Shown: positions 25,084 to 34,700, counted from the first letter of the stretch. The stretch is 64,000 nt of DNA from Actinomadura coerulea (GCF_014208105.1 NZ_JACHMQ010000001.1:3534001-3598000), one strand, 5' to 3'. Notes: a model not told the origin generated them from the letters alone. A program made the numbers and translations.

Positions 25084-25500
25084 CTTCTCCCCGAGTTGAA
25101 GCAGGGGGATTCCCGAACGGCCTAAGGCCGTCCGCCGCTCGTGCGACCCGGATCGCTCCGGGGGGGTTCCTGCTTCATAGCCGACCGCGTCCGGGATGCC
25201 CCGGTCCGTCTCACGTCAGCTCCACAGGCCGATACCGAAAGTCCTTCGGCCAGAATGTTCTTCGCGGCGTTGACGTCCCGGTCGTGCCGGGTGCCGCAAT
25301 CGGGGCACGTCCAGTGCCGGGTGGAGAGGCTCAGCCAGGCGAGCAGATGCCCGCAGTGCGAGCACGTCTTGGTTCGCCAGTCCAGCACCTGGTTCCAGAC
25401 CTTGCGCACACACCCGAAGGTGCGGTTCAGCACCGCAGCCTGTTCCGGGTCCGGGTACGCCCGGCACTTGTACGCCTTCCTCACGATCGGAGACTTTACG
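25084..25500 (-). mobile_element. Remnant of an IS200/IS605-type tnpB element
   Basis: The element lies between cebG and bglC. Its right end, read on the minus strand, has GGGAATCCCCCTGCTTCAAC followed by TCGGGGAG, the conserved hairpin end of IS605-type elements in actinomycetes, ending within a base or two of the cebG stop. The left boundary is not exact; the insert ends somewhere between the tnpB start at 25484 and the bglC ribosome site near 25530. No tnpA is present, so it could move only with help from elsewhere. Confidence 0.75.
25122..25484 (-). pseudogene. tnpB: Internally deleted tnpB (RNA-guided nuclease remnant)
   Basis: The 120-residue frame joins the N-terminus of TnpB (MRKAYKCRAYPDPEQAAVLN, then RTFGCVRKVWNQVLDWR) directly to its C-terminal zinc finger (CSHCG and CPDCG) and RuvC-III motif (RHDRDVNAAKNILAEG). 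About 250-300 residues, including the RuvC-I Asp and RuvC-II Glu, are missing without loss of frame. It cannot be a nuclease. The 3' end still overlaps the region that in intact elements encodes the omega-RNA scaffold. Confidence 0.85.
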
Positions 25501-25540
25501 ATATGCCCAGGCCAAGCTGTAAGCAGTTTGGGAGGGCCCG

Positions 25541-26965
25541 ATGACCTCCCTCAAGGACGACACCAGCGCGGCTCCCGCCGCACCTTTCCCGACCGGGTTC
25601 CGCTGGGGGGCCGCCACCGCCGCCTACCAGATCGAGGGCGCCGCGGGCGAGGGCGGGCGCGGACCGTCCATCTGGGACACCTTCTGCCGGACGCCGGGCA
25701 AGGTCCTGCGCGGCGAGACCGGCGACGTCGCGGTGGACCACTACCACCGGTTCCCCAAGGACGTAGCGCTCATGGCCGACCTCGGGCTGACCGCGTACCG
25801 GTTCTCGATCTCCTGGCCGCGGGTGCAGCCGTCCGGGGCCGGGGCCTTCAACACCGAGGGCCTCGACTTCTACCGGCGGCTGGTGGACGCGCTGCTGGAG
25901 GCGGGCATCGAGCCGTGGCCGACGCTCTACCACTGGGACCTGCCGCAGCCGCTGGAGGACAAGGGCGGCTGGCCCGAGCGGGACACCGCCCACCGGTTCG
26001 CCGAGTACGCCGACCACGTGCACGCGGCGCTCGGCGACCGCGTCGCGCACTGGATGACGGTGAACGAGCCGTGGTGCGCGGCGTTCCTCGGCTACGCCTC
26101 CGGCGACCACGCGCCCGGACGCGTCGACGCGCCGGCGTCCCTGCTGGCCGCGCACCACCTGATGCTCGGCCACGGCCTGGCCGTCGAGGCGATGCGGGCC
26201 CGCCGCCCCGGCAACCGCTTCGGCGCCGCCGTCAACCTGTACGCGGTCTCCCCCGCGACGGACGACCCCGCCGACGTCGACGCGGCGCGCCGGATCGACG
26301 GGCTGCAGAACCGGCTGTTCCTCGACCCGCTGCTGCTCGGCCGCTACCCCGAGGACGTCCTCGCCGACACGTCCCGCTACGGGTTCGCCCCGCCCGACGC
26401 GGACCTCGCCGTCATCGCCCAGCCGCTCGACCAGCTGGGCATCAACTACTACTCGCGGCACACCGTCGCGGGGACGCCCGGCGAGGCGGCGCAGACCGCG
26501 TCGTCGCCGTTCGCGACGAACTCCCCCTGGCCCGGCAGCGGCCACGTCCGGTTCGTGCCGGCCGGGCGCCCGGTCACCGGGATGGGCTGGGAGATCGACG
26601 AGGGCGGCCTGCACGAGGTGCTGACGCGGCTGCACCGCGAGTACCCGTCCGTCCCGCTGTACATCACCGAGAACGGCGCGGGCTACGACGAGGTGCCCGA
26701 CGAGGATGGCACGGTCCAAGACGCGGGGCGCATCGCCTACCTCGACGGGCACCTGCGGGCGTGCCACGACTCCATCTCCGAAGGGGTCCCGCTGCACGGC
26801 TATTTCACATGGTCGCTGCTGGATAATTTCGAATGGGCTTGGGGCTACTCCAAGCGTTTCGGGCTGGTCCACGTCGATTACGCCACGCAGCGCCGGGTGC
26901 CCAAGGAGAGCGCACGGTGGTACGCCGGAGTGATCCGGCGGGGCGGGCTGCCCGAGCGGGGCTGA
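25541..26965 (+). CDS. bglC: GH1 beta-glucosidase BglC
   Basis: A 474-residue cytoplasmic TIM-barrel enzyme. [15 protein letters not shown] marks the GH1 N-terminus; the acid/base Glu is in MTVNEPWC (about residue 175) and the nucleophile Glu in YITENGAGYDE (about 380). It hydrolyses imported cellobiose and short cello-oligosaccharides to glucose. GGGAGGG lies 5 bases before the ATG. It normally follows cebG directly; here the tnpB remnant lies between, so it may need its own promoter. Confidence 0.92.
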   Translation: MTSLKDDTSAAPAAPFPTGFRWGAATAAYQIEGAAGEGGRGPSIWDTFCRTPGKVLRGETGDVAVDHYHRFPKDVALMADLGLTAYRFSISWPRVQPSGAGAFNTEGLDFYRRLVDALLEAGIEPWPTLYHWDLPQPLEDKGGWPERDTAHRFAEYADHVHAALGDRVAHWMTVNEPWCAAFLGYASGDHAPGRVDAPASLLAAHHLMLGHGLAVEAMRARRPGNRFGAAVNLYAVSPATDDPADVDAARRIDGLQNRLFLDPLLLGRYPEDVLADTSRYGFAPPDADLAVIAQPLDQLGINYYSRHTVAGTPGEAAQTASSPFATNSPWPGSGHVRFVPAGRPVTGMGWEIDEGGLHEVLTRLHREYPSVPLYITENGAGYDEVPDEDGTVQDAGRIAYLDGHLRACHDSISEGVPLHGYFTWSLLDNFEWAWGYSKRFGLVHVDYATQRRVPKESARWYAGVIRRGGLPERG

Positions 26966-26997
26966 CCCGGGGCGACGGCACGGACGAAGGGGGCCAG

Positions 26998-28008
26998 ATG
27001 ACGGGCAGGAGCACGCGCCCGACCCTGGAGGAGGTCGCGGCGCGGGCCGGTGTGGGCCGCGGCACGGTGTCCCGGGTGGTCAACGGCTCGCCGCGGGTCA
27101 GCCCGCAGGCCCGCGCGTCGGTGCTGAAGGCGATCGAGGAGCTCGGGTACGTGCCGAACCGCGCGGCCCGCACGCTCGTCACCCGCCGCACCGACACCGT
27201 GGCCCTGGTCGTCGCCGAGTCCGACCAGCGGCTGTTCGGCGAGCCGTACTTCGCCGGGATCATCCGCGGGATCAGCAACGGCCTCGCCGACACCGGACTT
27301 CAGCTCCTGCTCGCCCTCGCCCGCTCCCCCGCCGAGTACGGCCGGCTGGAGGACTACCTCACCACCCAGCACGTGGACGGGGTGCTCCTCACCTCCCTGC
27401 ACGCCGAGGACCCGCTGCCCGCCAAGCTGGAGGCCAACGGGGTGCCGACCGTCCTCGGCGGCCGCCCGCCCGGCCTGCACCCGGTCAGCTACGTCGACGT
27501 CGACAACCGCAGCGGCGCCCGCGAGGCCGTCGGCCACCTCATCGCGGGCGGCCGGCGGCGCATCGCGACCATCGCCGGCCCCCAGGACATGGGGGTCGGC
27601 ATCGACCGGCTGGCCGGCTACCGGGAGGCGCTCGCCGAGGCGGGCCTGCCCGAGTACGTCGAGTACGGCGACTTCGGCGAGGCCAGCGGCATCACCGCCG
27701 CCGAGCGGCTGCTGGCCGCCGAGCCGTCCCTGGACGCGGTGTTCGCCGCCGACGACCCGATGGCGCTCGGCGCGCTGCGGGTCCTGCACCGCAGCGGGCG
27801 CAGCGTCCCGGGCGACGTCGCGGTGATCGGCTTCGACGACTCGGCCGCCGCGCCGCTGGCCGACCCGCCGCTCAGCACCGTCCACCAGTCGCCGGAGGAG
27901 ATGGGCCGGGAGATGGCCCGGCTGCTGGTCTCGCGGATCCGCGGCGAGACCGTCGCCGACCCGGTCGTCATCCTGCGCCCCCACCTGGTGCTGCGCGACT
28001 CCGCGTGA
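26998..28008 (+). CDS. cebR: LacI-family repressor CebR
   Basis: A 336-residue regulator with helix-turn-helix TLEEVAARAGVGRGTVSRVV and hinge NGSPRVSPQARASVLKAI. The position after cebEFG-bglC and the exact CebR box upstream of cebE support the name. It would release DNA on binding cellobiose or cellotriose. The ATG at 26998 has GAAGGGGG upstream and lies 32 bases after the bglC stop. Confidence 0.9.
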   Translation: MTGRSTRPTLEEVAARAGVGRGTVSRVVNGSPRVSPQARASVLKAIEELGYVPNRAARTLVTRRTDTVALVVAESDQRLFGEPYFAGIIRGISNGLADTGLQLLLALARSPAEYGRLEDYLTTQHVDGVLLTSLHAEDPLPAKLEANGVPTVLGGRPPGLHPVSYVDVDNRSGAREAVGHLIAGGRRRIATIAGPQDMGVGIDRLAGYREALAEAGLPEYVEYGDFGEASGITAAERLLAAEPSLDAVFAADDPMALGALRVLHRSGRSVPGDVAVIGFDDSAAAPLADPPLSTVHQSPEEMGREMARLLVSRIRGETVADPVVILRPHLVLRDSA

Positions 28009-28067
28009 GGACCCCGGTTCCGCGCCTATGATCGTTCGAGTCGTCCCCGCGGGCAAGGAGCCGAGCC

Positions 28068-28550
28068 ATGGCCTACGAACCGACCGCCGCCGAGCGCGTC
28101 TTCCTCGACCGCTGCGTCGAACTCGCCACGGAGGCGCTGGAGTCGGCCGACGAGCCGTTCGGGTCGGTGCTGGTGTCGGCGTCCGGGGAGGTCCTGTTCG
28201 AGGACCGCAACCGCACGGCGGACGGCGACCAGACCCGCCACCCCGAGTTCGAGATCGCGCGGTGGGCGGCGACCAATCTGGAGCCGGACGAGCGCGCCGC
28301 GGCCACCGTGTACACCTCCGGCGAGCACTGCCCGATGTGCTCGGCCGCGCACGCCTGGGTCGGTCTCGGGCGGATCGTCTACATCATGTCGTCCCGGCAG
28401 CTCGTCGCCCTGCGCACCGAGCTGGGCGCCCAGGCCGGGCCGGTCAACGCCCTCCCGGTCCAGGAGGTGGCGCCGGGCGTCCCGGTGGACGGCCCGGTCG
28501 CCGCGCTCGAAGCGACGATGCGGGAGCTGCACAAGCGCGCCTCCGCCTGA
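28068..28550 (+). CDS. Nucleoside/guanine deaminase-like protein (CDA superfamily)
   Basis: A 160-residue zinc deaminase. The active-site pair is HPEFE (usual HAE) and SGEHCPMCSAAH (PCxxC). The length fits guanine-deaminase or tRNA-adenosine-deaminase-like enzymes, but the chromosomal TadA normally lies elsewhere. The substrate is unknown. It stands alone, 59 bases after cebR. Confidence 0.82.
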   Translation: MAYEPTAAERVFLDRCVELATEALESADEPFGSVLVSASGEVLFEDRNRTADGDQTRHPEFEIARWAATNLEPDERAAATVYTSGEHCPMCSAAHAWVGLGRIVYIMSSRQLVALRTELGAQAGPVNALPVQEVAPGVPVDGPVAALEATMRELHKRASA

Positions 28551-28569
28551 GGGCGGCGATTCCCGGGGA

Positions 28570-28893
28570 TCACCGCCCGGTCAGCGCCTCCAGCCGGTCG
28601 ACGGCGTCGCGCCAGTCGGACGGCAGCCAGCACCGGGTCGCCCGGTGCCCGCGGTAGGTGAGCGTGTAGGTGAAGTGGTCGGCCACCTGGCACCCGTCGG
28701 ACGAGGACGCGGTGGTGACGACGCGGCTCAGCGCGTCCTTCAGACCGCGCATCTCGTCGGCGCCGAGCGCGACGCTCTCGTCGTTCACGAGCGCCGTTCC
28801 CGAGCCGTCCACGATCACTTTCCGTTGAATTCCGGCGAATCCCCCGGAACGCTCATAGGCGACCAGCACATCCGGCCCGGTGAGAGCTAGCAC
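28570..28893 (-). CDS. Emfourin-like protein (protealysin-inhibitor fold)
   Basis: A 107-residue protein with VAYERSGGFAGIQRKVIVDG near the N-terminus and DHFTYTLTYRG later, matching the RSGGFAG...DxFxYxL pattern of emfourin, an inhibitor of M4 proteases such as protealysin. No M4 protease gene is adjacent. The GTG at 28893 was chosen because GGAG lies 6 bases upstream; an ATG at 28899 would be too close to it. A cytoplasmic inhibitor or a regulatory role is possible. Confidence 0.65.
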   Translation of the reverse strand: MLALTGPDVLVAYERSGGFAGIQRKVIVDGSGTALVNDESVALGADEMRGLKDALSRVVTTASSSDGCQVADHFTYTLTYRGHRATRCWLPSDWRDAVDRLEALTGR

Positions 28894-29169
28894 GGGCATC
28901 TCCTTCGCATGCGGACATGTCGACCTGCGGCAAAAGGCGGGCCGACCACGACTTCTTCCTTTAATCGAGTGCGCCCGAATGCGCAATGCCAAAATGGGGG
29001 AATTGCCCGCTGGCGGCGTTGTTCGCGGCGTCCCGTCCACCGGGACGCCGCCCGCCGGGCCGCCCCGAGAACCTCCCGCAGCGCACTTCGCCGTCTCACC
29101 AGGGGTAGGTGCCGCTCCTGGCGCCGAGGGGCGCGAGCCTGAGGGATCGCGCCCCTCGCGCCGGGAAGG

Positions 29170-32157
29170 TCAGGGGGTCAGGGAGAAGGTGCTCAGGCGG
29201 GTCTCGCCCTTGAAGACCAGGTAGACGTCGCGGTCTCCGCGGGCTCCGGCCAGTGGTGCGGTGATCTCCTTGTACGTGTAGTCGCCGGCGGTGGGCGGGA
29301 CGGTGAGGGTTCCGGCGCGGGGGCCGTCCGGACGGTCGAGGCGGACTTCGATGGTGGTCGCGGACGTGCCCGCCACCCGGGCGGTGACGCTTCCCGTGGA
29401 CGAGCCGAGGGCGGCGTCCGCGAACTTCAGCCACGAGCCGGAGGCACCGGTCACCGCGTCACCGGACGTCTTCGTCTCGTCGACCAGCCGGATGCCGTCC
29501 TGGTCGTCGAAGTCGGCGGCTCGGGTCGGCTCGGCGAGGTCGCGGGCGGGAATGGTCTCGCCGCGCACGTCGAGCACCGCGCGCTGCCGGATGTCGGTGG
29601 ACGAGGCGCCGACGAGCAGGTCGTGCACCGACTTCTCGACCGTCCACCTGTCGCGCGTGACGTCCCAGACGGCGAGGTCGGACGCGTTCAGCCGCAGCTT
29701 CGCCGTCACCGTCCGCCCCGGGGCCACGTGGACCTTGGCGAAGGCGCGCAGCCTCTTCGCCGGCTGCTTCACCCGCGACTTCCGCTGGTGCGTGTAGAGC
29801 TGGACGACCTCGTCCCCGGCCTTCTCGCCGGTGTTGGTCACCGGGACGGTGACGGTCACCGTCCCGTCGCGTCCGACGGAACGGGCGCTGAGCCGCGGCT
29901 TGCCGTACCGGAACGCGGTGTAGGAGAGGCCGTGGCCGAACGGGTAGAGCGGCTCGCCCTTGTAGTACTGGTACGTCCGGTCCGACTTGATGACGTCGTA
30001 GTCGAGGATGTCGGGCAGGTCCGCACCGGAGCGGTACCAGGTCTGCGGCAGCTTGCCCGAGGGGCTCTCGTCGCCGAACAGCAGGGACGCCAGGGCGTTG
30101 CCCGTCTCGGCTCCGGCGTGGCTCGTCCACAGGATCGCCGGGACGTTCTGCTGCTCCCAGTCGAGCGTCGTCGGGTAGCTGTTCTCCACGACGACGACCG
30201 TGTTCGGGTTCGCCTTGCGGACGGCCTTGACGAGGTCGGACTGCCCTTCGGCGAGCGCCATCGTGGTGCGGTCGTGGTCCTCGCGGCCGTTGATGAACGG
30301 CATGCTGCCGACCACGACGACGGCCGCGCCTGCGCCGGTCACGGCCTTGACCGCCGAATCCACACCGCTGCTGACGACGTCCTTGGCGAACCGGGACGCC
30401 TCGGCCTTCGTGGTGAGGGCGAGCGTTCCGTCGTCCTGCGCCTTCACGTAGGTCTTCGCCGGGTCGGCCCAGTCGTAGGCCTTCTCGTAGCCGGCGTAGC
30501 GGAGCAGGTAGTCGCCGCCGTCCTGCTTCTCCAGCTTGAACATCTGCTGGACGAACCAGCCGTTCGGCTGGTCCTGGTCGTTGGCGAAGGTGTCGCCCCA
30601 GTTGTAGCGGCCGACCGTCTTGCCGTTGGCGGCGCTGCGCAAGGTCACGATGCCCTGGCCCCAGTCGAACATGTCGAACTGCGTCGTGGCGTCGGAGGAC
30701 GAGGCGGGTCCGGTCCTCAGGACCGCGCCGGGGCCCGTTCCACCGGCGATGTACCTGCCGGTCTTCACGTCCTTGAGGGCGATGCGGTCGACGCCCTCGC
30801 TGGAGGCCACCGCGCCCGCGCGCTTCCTGATGCCGTCCAGCGGCGTGACCTCGTAGGGCAGCGAGCCGGAGTACCAGTCGGTGTAGAGGGTGTCCGACAG
30901 CGGCCCCACGACCGCGACCTTCTGCCGCTGGAGCGGCAGGAGCTTCCGCTGGTTCTTCAGCAGCACCATCTGCTCCGCCGCGGCGGTGCGGGCCAGCGCC
31001 CGGTGCGCGGGGCTGTCCACCGCGTCCTTGGTGATCTTGCCGTAGGGGCCGCCGCCCGGGTCGAACTCGCCGAGCCGCACCCGGACGCTCAGGATGTTCC
31101 CGGCCGCGCGGTCGATGTCGGGCTCGGCGAGCAGGCCGCGCGCCAGCGCCTGCTTCACGGCGTTCACGGTGATGGACGAGTTCGTGTCGTCGGTGGTGAA
31201 GCTGTCCACGCCCGCCTTGAGGATCGCGGCGTCGCCGGTGGCGAGGTCGGGGTGGTACTTCTGGGAGCCGACGAGGTTGTTGGGGGCGCCCGCGTCGGTG
31301 ACGTTGAACAGCGTCCGGTCCGACCAGGAGCGGACGAGCCCGGCGGCGTCGGGGGTGACCGTGGCGGGACGGCCGTTGACGAGGTTGTAGGACGTCATGA
31401 TCCCGGTCGCGGCGTCGCGGGCGAGCGGCATCCGGAACGGGACCTCGTCGTACTCCCTGCGCACCCGGGGCGGCAGGCTGGAGGACGTCTGGTCCCGGCG
31501 GATCTCGTTGTTGTTGGCGATGTAGTGCTTGAGGACCGGCGCGGCCTTGAGGTGCTCGGGGTCGTCGCCCTGCATGCCGCGGCCGTAGGCGGTGGCGAGC
31601 AGGCCGGTGAGCAGCGGGTCCTCGGAGTAGCCCTCCTCGTTGCGGCCCCAGCGGGGGTCGCGGAGCAGGTTCACGACCGGCGCCCACAGTTGCAGGCCCC
31701 ACACGTCGGGGTTCTCGCTGTTGTACCCGCGGGCCTCGTCGCCGACGGCCGAGCCGATCCTGTTCATCAGGGCCGGGTCCCAGGTCGCGCCGAGCCCGAC
31801 CGACTGCGGGAACACGGTCCCCTTGGCGGTCACCACGGCGCCGCCGTTGTGGACGTCGGTGGACCACGCGACCCCGTGCAGCGCCTCGGTGCCGGTCTTG
31901 AACCGGCCGATGCCGAGCCGCGGGATCGCGGGCTGGTACTGGTGCAGCAGCGAGATCTTCTCGTCGAGCGTCAGCCGCCCGACCAGGTCGTCCACCCGGG
32001 TCTGGACGGGCAGCCGCGGGTCGCGGAACGGGTGGGCCGCGCGGGCGGCGGCGGGCGCCGTCCACGCGAGGGGGGCCGCCAGCGCGGCAGCGAGGACGAG
32101 GGTCAGCGACCGGTTGCGCCGGCCGGGGGAACGGGGGTTGCGACGGGTTCTGTGCAA
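29170..32157 (-). CDS. Secreted GH3 beta-glycosidase with beta-trefoil-like insert and CBM6-like C-terminus
   Basis: A 995-residue protein from a TTG start (GGAG 5 bases upstream) with an Arg-rich signal peptide (RSLTLVLAAALAAPLAWTAP). The GH3 barrel shows TEALHGVAWSTDVHNGG and the nucleophile Asp in FNVTDAGAPN. The C-domain is split by about 170 residues (from DRIALKDVKTGRYIAGGTGP) that look like a fascin/beta-trefoil carbohydrate-binding fold. A fibronectin-III-like domain and a CBM6-like domain (about the last 120 residues) follow. It probably acts as a beta-xylosidase or beta-glucosidase on hemicellulose. The palindrome at 32194 suggests control by the LacI protein at 32265. Confidence 0.88.
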   Translation of the reverse strand: MHRTRRNPRSPGRRNRSLTLVLAAALAAPLAWTAPAAARAAHPFRDPRLPVQTRVDDLVGRLTLDEKISLLHQYQPAIPRLGIGRFKTGTEALHGVAWSTDVHNGGAVVTAKGTVFPQSVGLGATWDPALMNRIGSAVGDEARGYNSENPDVWGLQLWAPVVNLLRDPRWGRNEEGYSEDPLLTGLLATAYGRGMQGDDPEHLKAAPVLKHYIANNNEIRRDQTSSSLPPRVRREYDEVPFRMPLARDAATGIMTSYNLVNGRPATVTPDAAGLVRSWSDRTLFNVTDAGAPNNLVGSQKYHPDLATGDAAILKAGVDSFTTDDTNSSITVNAVKQALARGLLAEPDIDRAAGNILSVRVRLGEFDPGGGPYGKITKDAVDSPAHRALARTAAAEQMVLLKNQRKLLPLQRQKVAVVGPLSDTLYTDWYSGSLPYEVTPLDGIRKRAGAVASSEGVDRIALKDVKTGRYIAGGTGPGAVLRTGPASSSDATTQFDMFDWGQGIVTLRSAANGKTVGRYNWGDTFANDQDQPNGWFVQQMFKLEKQDGGDYLLRYAGYEKAYDWADPAKTYVKAQDDGTLALTTKAEASRFAKDVVSSGVDSAVKAVTGAGAAVVVVGSMPFINGREDHDRTTMALAEGQSDLVKAVRKANPNTVVVVENSYPTTLDWEQQNVPAILWTSHAGAETGNALASLLFGDESPSGKLPQTWYRSGADLPDILDYDVIKSDRTYQYYKGEPLYPFGHGLSYTAFRYGKPRLSARSVGRDGTVTVTVPVTNTGEKAGDEVVQLYTHQRKSRVKQPAKRLRAFAKVHVAPGRTVTAKLRLNASDLAVWDVTRDRWTVEKSVHDLLVGASSTDIRQRAVLDVRGETIPARDLAEPTRAADFDDQDGIRLVDETKTSGDAVTGASGSWLKFADAALGSSTGSVTARVAGTSATTIEVRLDRPDGPRAGTLTVPPTAGDYTYKEITAPLAGARGDRDVYLVFKGETRLSTFSLTP

Positions 32158-32193
32158 CGGTTCTCCTTCGGGAAATCCCCCGAGCAATGCGTG

Positions 32194-32207
32194 TCGAAGC
32201 GCTTCGA
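32194..32207. promoter_or_regulatory. LacI operator A (TCGAAGCGCTTCGA)
   Basis: A perfect 14-bp palindrome with a central CG, typical of LacI-family sites, 37 bases upstream of the secreted GH3 start. The identical sequence occurs at 40105 before the transporter operon. The regulator is most likely the LacI protein encoded at 32265-33272 between the two sites. Confidence 0.85.
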
Positions 32208-32264
32208 TAACGGGCCGGGCAAGGGCCCCTCTCCTCCTTTCGCGGCGTTGCGGGAACCGGCCTC

Positions 32265-33272
32265 TCAGCGGGGCGCGGGCGCGCTGCTGGCGCGCGCGGT
32301 CAGGGTGGGCGGGAGCAGGGTCGCGGCGGGCACGGGCACGCCGTCGAGCTTGGACATCAGCAGTTCCACGGCGCGCCCGCCGACCTCCTCGGCGGGGATC
32401 GCCACCGACGTCAGGGACGGCTCGGCGTGCTCGGCCATCTCGTCGGGGCACAGCGCGACGACGGACACGTCCTCGGGGACGCGCCGGCCGGCCGCGCGCA
32501 GCGCCCGCACCACGGGGCCGACGACCGGCTCGTTGTGGACGAGGACGCCGGTGAGGCCCGGACGCTCGGCGAGCAGCCGGGCGACGAGCGCGCGGGCCGC
32601 GTCCGCGGTCGCCTCGCACGGGTGGACGTCCCCGGCCAGCCCGTGCTCGCGGGCCGCGGCGGTGAACCCGTCGGCGACCCGCTGGGCGTAGCCGGTCTGC
32701 CGCGCGTACACCTCGGGCGGCGAGCCGATCAGGGCGATCTCCCGGTGGCCGAGCCCGGCGAGGTGCTCGACGCAGACCGCGCCCGCCGCGTGGAAGTCGA
32801 GGTCGATGCAGGTCAGGTCGCCCGCGTCGGCCGGGAAGCCGATGAGCACGCTCGGCCGGTCCAGGGAGCGCAGCAGCGGCAGCCGCGGGTCCCTCATCTG
32901 GACGTCCATGACGATCAGCGCGTCGACCAGGGCGCTGTCGGCGACGCGCCGCAGGCCGTCCTCGCCCTCCTCCTGGGTGAGCAGCAGGACGTCGTGGTCG
33001 TGGCGGCGCGCGGCGGTGACGACGGAGACGGCGAACTGCATGACCACCGGCACGGCGATGCCCGAGCGCAGGGGGATCATCAGCGCCAGCACGTTGGAGC
33101 GGCTGCTGGCGAGCGCGCGGGCGCCCGCGTGCGGCCGGTAGCCGAGCTCGCGGATGCTCTCCCGGACGCGCCGCCGGGTCTCCTCGGAGATCGAGCGCTT
33201 CCCGCTCAGCACGTAGGAGACCGTGCTCGGCGACACCCCGGCGTGCCGCGCCACGTCAGTGATCTTGACCAC
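32265..33272 (-). CDS. LacI-family repressor of the xyloglucan-oligosaccharide locus
   Basis: A 335-residue regulator with helix-turn-helix KITDVARHAGVSPSTVSYVL and hinge SGKRSISEETRRRVRESI. The effector domain begins VLALMIPLRSGIAVPVVMQF. It is encoded between the GH1 gene and the secreted GH3, all on the minus strand. Palindromes TCGAAGCGCTTCGA before the GH3 gene and before the transport operon are its probable targets. Confidence 0.9.
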   Translation of the reverse strand: MVKITDVARHAGVSPSTVSYVLSGKRSISEETRRRVRESIRELGYRPHAGARALASSRSNVLALMIPLRSGIAVPVVMQFAVSVVTAARRHDHDVLLLTQEEGEDGLRRVADSALVDALIVMDVQMRDPRLPLLRSLDRPSVLIGFPADAGDLTCIDLDFHAAGAVCVEHLAGLGHREIALIGSPPEVYARQTGYAQRVADGFTAAAREHGLAGDVHPCEATADAARALVARLLAERPGLTGVLVHNEPVVGPVVRALRAAGRRVPEDVSVVALCPDEMAEHAEPSLTSVAIPAEEVGGRAVELLMSKLDGVPVPAATLLPPTLTARASSAPAPR

Positions 33273-33335
33273 GGACCGTCCCGTCGTCCTCGGAGCCGTT
33301 GGGAGTGCGAATGATCGTAACGCCGCGCGCGGGTG

Positions 33336-34700
33336 TCACGACGGGCCGCCGGCGATGGCGTCGCGGTACCAGCGGGCGCTGTCCTTCCAGGTGCGCTCGC
33401 CCGTGGCGTAGTCGACGTGGACGAGGCCGAAGCGCTTGGAGTAGCCGTAGGCCCACTCGAAGTTGTCCAGCAGCGACCAGGCGAAGTAGCCGCGGACGTC
33501 GGCCCCCGCCTGGCACGCCCGCTCGACCGCTGCGATGTGGTCGCGCAGGTAGGCGATGCGCCGGTCGTCCCGGACGCGGCCGTCGCCGTCCACCGCGTCG
33601 TCGAACGCGGCGCCGTTCTCGGTGACCATCAGCGGCGTGTCCGGGTACTCGCGGTGCAGCCGCAGGAGGAGCTCCTCCATGCCGGTCGCGTCGATCGGCC
33701 AGCCCATCTCGGTGTAGGGGCCGGGCTGCTCGGCGAACTCGACGGCGTCGCAGCCCACGAACGGACTGGCCGCGCCCCTGCGGTGGCCGTCCGCGTGCGA
33801 GCGCGGCGCGGCGCCGTCCCAGTCCCGCACGAGGGTGGGCGAGTAGTAGTTGACGCCGAGGACGTCGAGCGGCGCGGCGATGATGTCCGCGTCACCGTCG
33901 CGCAGGAAGCCCCAGTCGGTGAGGGACGCCGTGTCCTCCAGCAGGTCGGCGGGGTAGCCCCGGCCCAGCATCGGGTCGAGGAACACGCGGTTGGCGACGG
34001 CGTCCACCCGCCGGACCGCCTCCGCGTCGCCGCGCAGGTGGTGCAGGTTGAGCGTGACCGAGTGCCGCGCCGACGGCGACGCCACGCCGCGCAGCGCGCG
34101 GACGGCCAGGCCGTGCGCGAGGTTCAGATGGTGCGCGGCGGTGAGCGCGGCGACCGGGTCGGCGCGGCCGGGGGCGTGCACGCCGGACGCGTAGCCCAGG
34201 AACGCCGAGCACCACGGCTCGTTCAGCGTGGTCCAGGTGTGGACGCGGTCGCCGAGGACGCGCCCGACGCGCTCGGCGTAGTCGGCGAAGCGGCGGGGCG
34301 TGTCGCGGTGCGGCCAGCCGCCGGCGTCCTCCAGGGCCTGCGGCAGGTCCCAGTGGTAGAGCGTCGCGACGGGGGCGATGCCGTGGTCGAGCAGCCCGTC
34401 GACCAGGCGGGAGTAGAAGTCCATGCCCTTGGGGCCGGGCATCCCGTCCGGCAGGACCCGCGACCATGAGATGGAGAACCGGTAGGCGCCGATGCCGAGT
34501 TCGGCCATCGTCGCGAGGTCCTCCTCCCAGCGGTGGTAGTGGTCCGTGGCGACGTCGCCGGTGTCGCCGTTCAGGACCTTGCCGGGGGTGTGGCTGAACG
34601 TGTCCCAGATGGACGGCGCGCGGCCGTCCTCCTGGGCCGCGCCCTCGATCTGGTAGGCGGCGGTGGCCGCTCCCCACAGGAACCCTTCCGGGAACCCCAT
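33336..34700 (-). CDS. GH1 beta-glucosidase, second copy
   Basis: A 454-residue cytoplasmic enzyme starting [20 protein letters not shown], with acid/base Glu in [10 protein letters not shown] and nucleophile Glu in [11 protein letters not shown]. It is a clear paralogue of BglC (25541). The ATG overlaps the alpha-xylosidase stop by one base (TGATG), so the two are translated together: alpha-xylosidase removes xylose side chains and this enzyme removes the exposed glucose. Confidence 0.92.
   Translation of the reverse strand: MGFPEGFLWGAATAAYQIEGAAQEDGRAPSIWDTFSHTPGKVLNGDTGDVATDHYHRWEEDLATMAELGIGAYRFSISWSRVLPDGMPGPKGMDFYSRLVDGLLDHGIAPVATLYHWDLPQALEDAGGWPHRDTPRRFADYAERVGRVLGDRVHTWTTLNEPWCSAFLGYASGVHAPGRADPVAALTAAHHLNLAHGLAVRALRGVASPSARHSVTLNLHHLRGDAEAVRRVDAVANRVFLDPMLGRGYPADLLEDTASLTDWGFLRDGDADIIAAPLDVLGVNYYSPTLVRDWDGAAPRSHADGHRRGAASPFVGCDAVEFAEQPGPYTEMGWPIDATGMEELLLRLHREYPDTPLMVTENGAAFDDAVDGDGRVRDDRRIAYLRDHIAAVERACQAGADVRGYFAWSLLDNFEWAYGYSKRFGLVHVDYATGERTWKDSARWYRDAIAGGPS

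Noticed and set aside
25117..25131. Palindrome ACGGCC-TAA-GGCCGT considered as a LacI operator for bglC
   Set aside because: It lies inside the tnpB remnant's 3' end, about 410 bases from bglC, and fits the element's own terminal structure.
25122..25484. tnpB remnant as a nuclease-dead TnpB-like repressor (TldR)
   Set aside because: TldR proteins keep the full RNA- and DNA-binding body; here most of it is deleted.
29623..32691. A plus-strand frame of 1022 codons opposite the GH3 gene
   Set aside because: Its composition is a reverse image of GH3 codons and no family motif appears.
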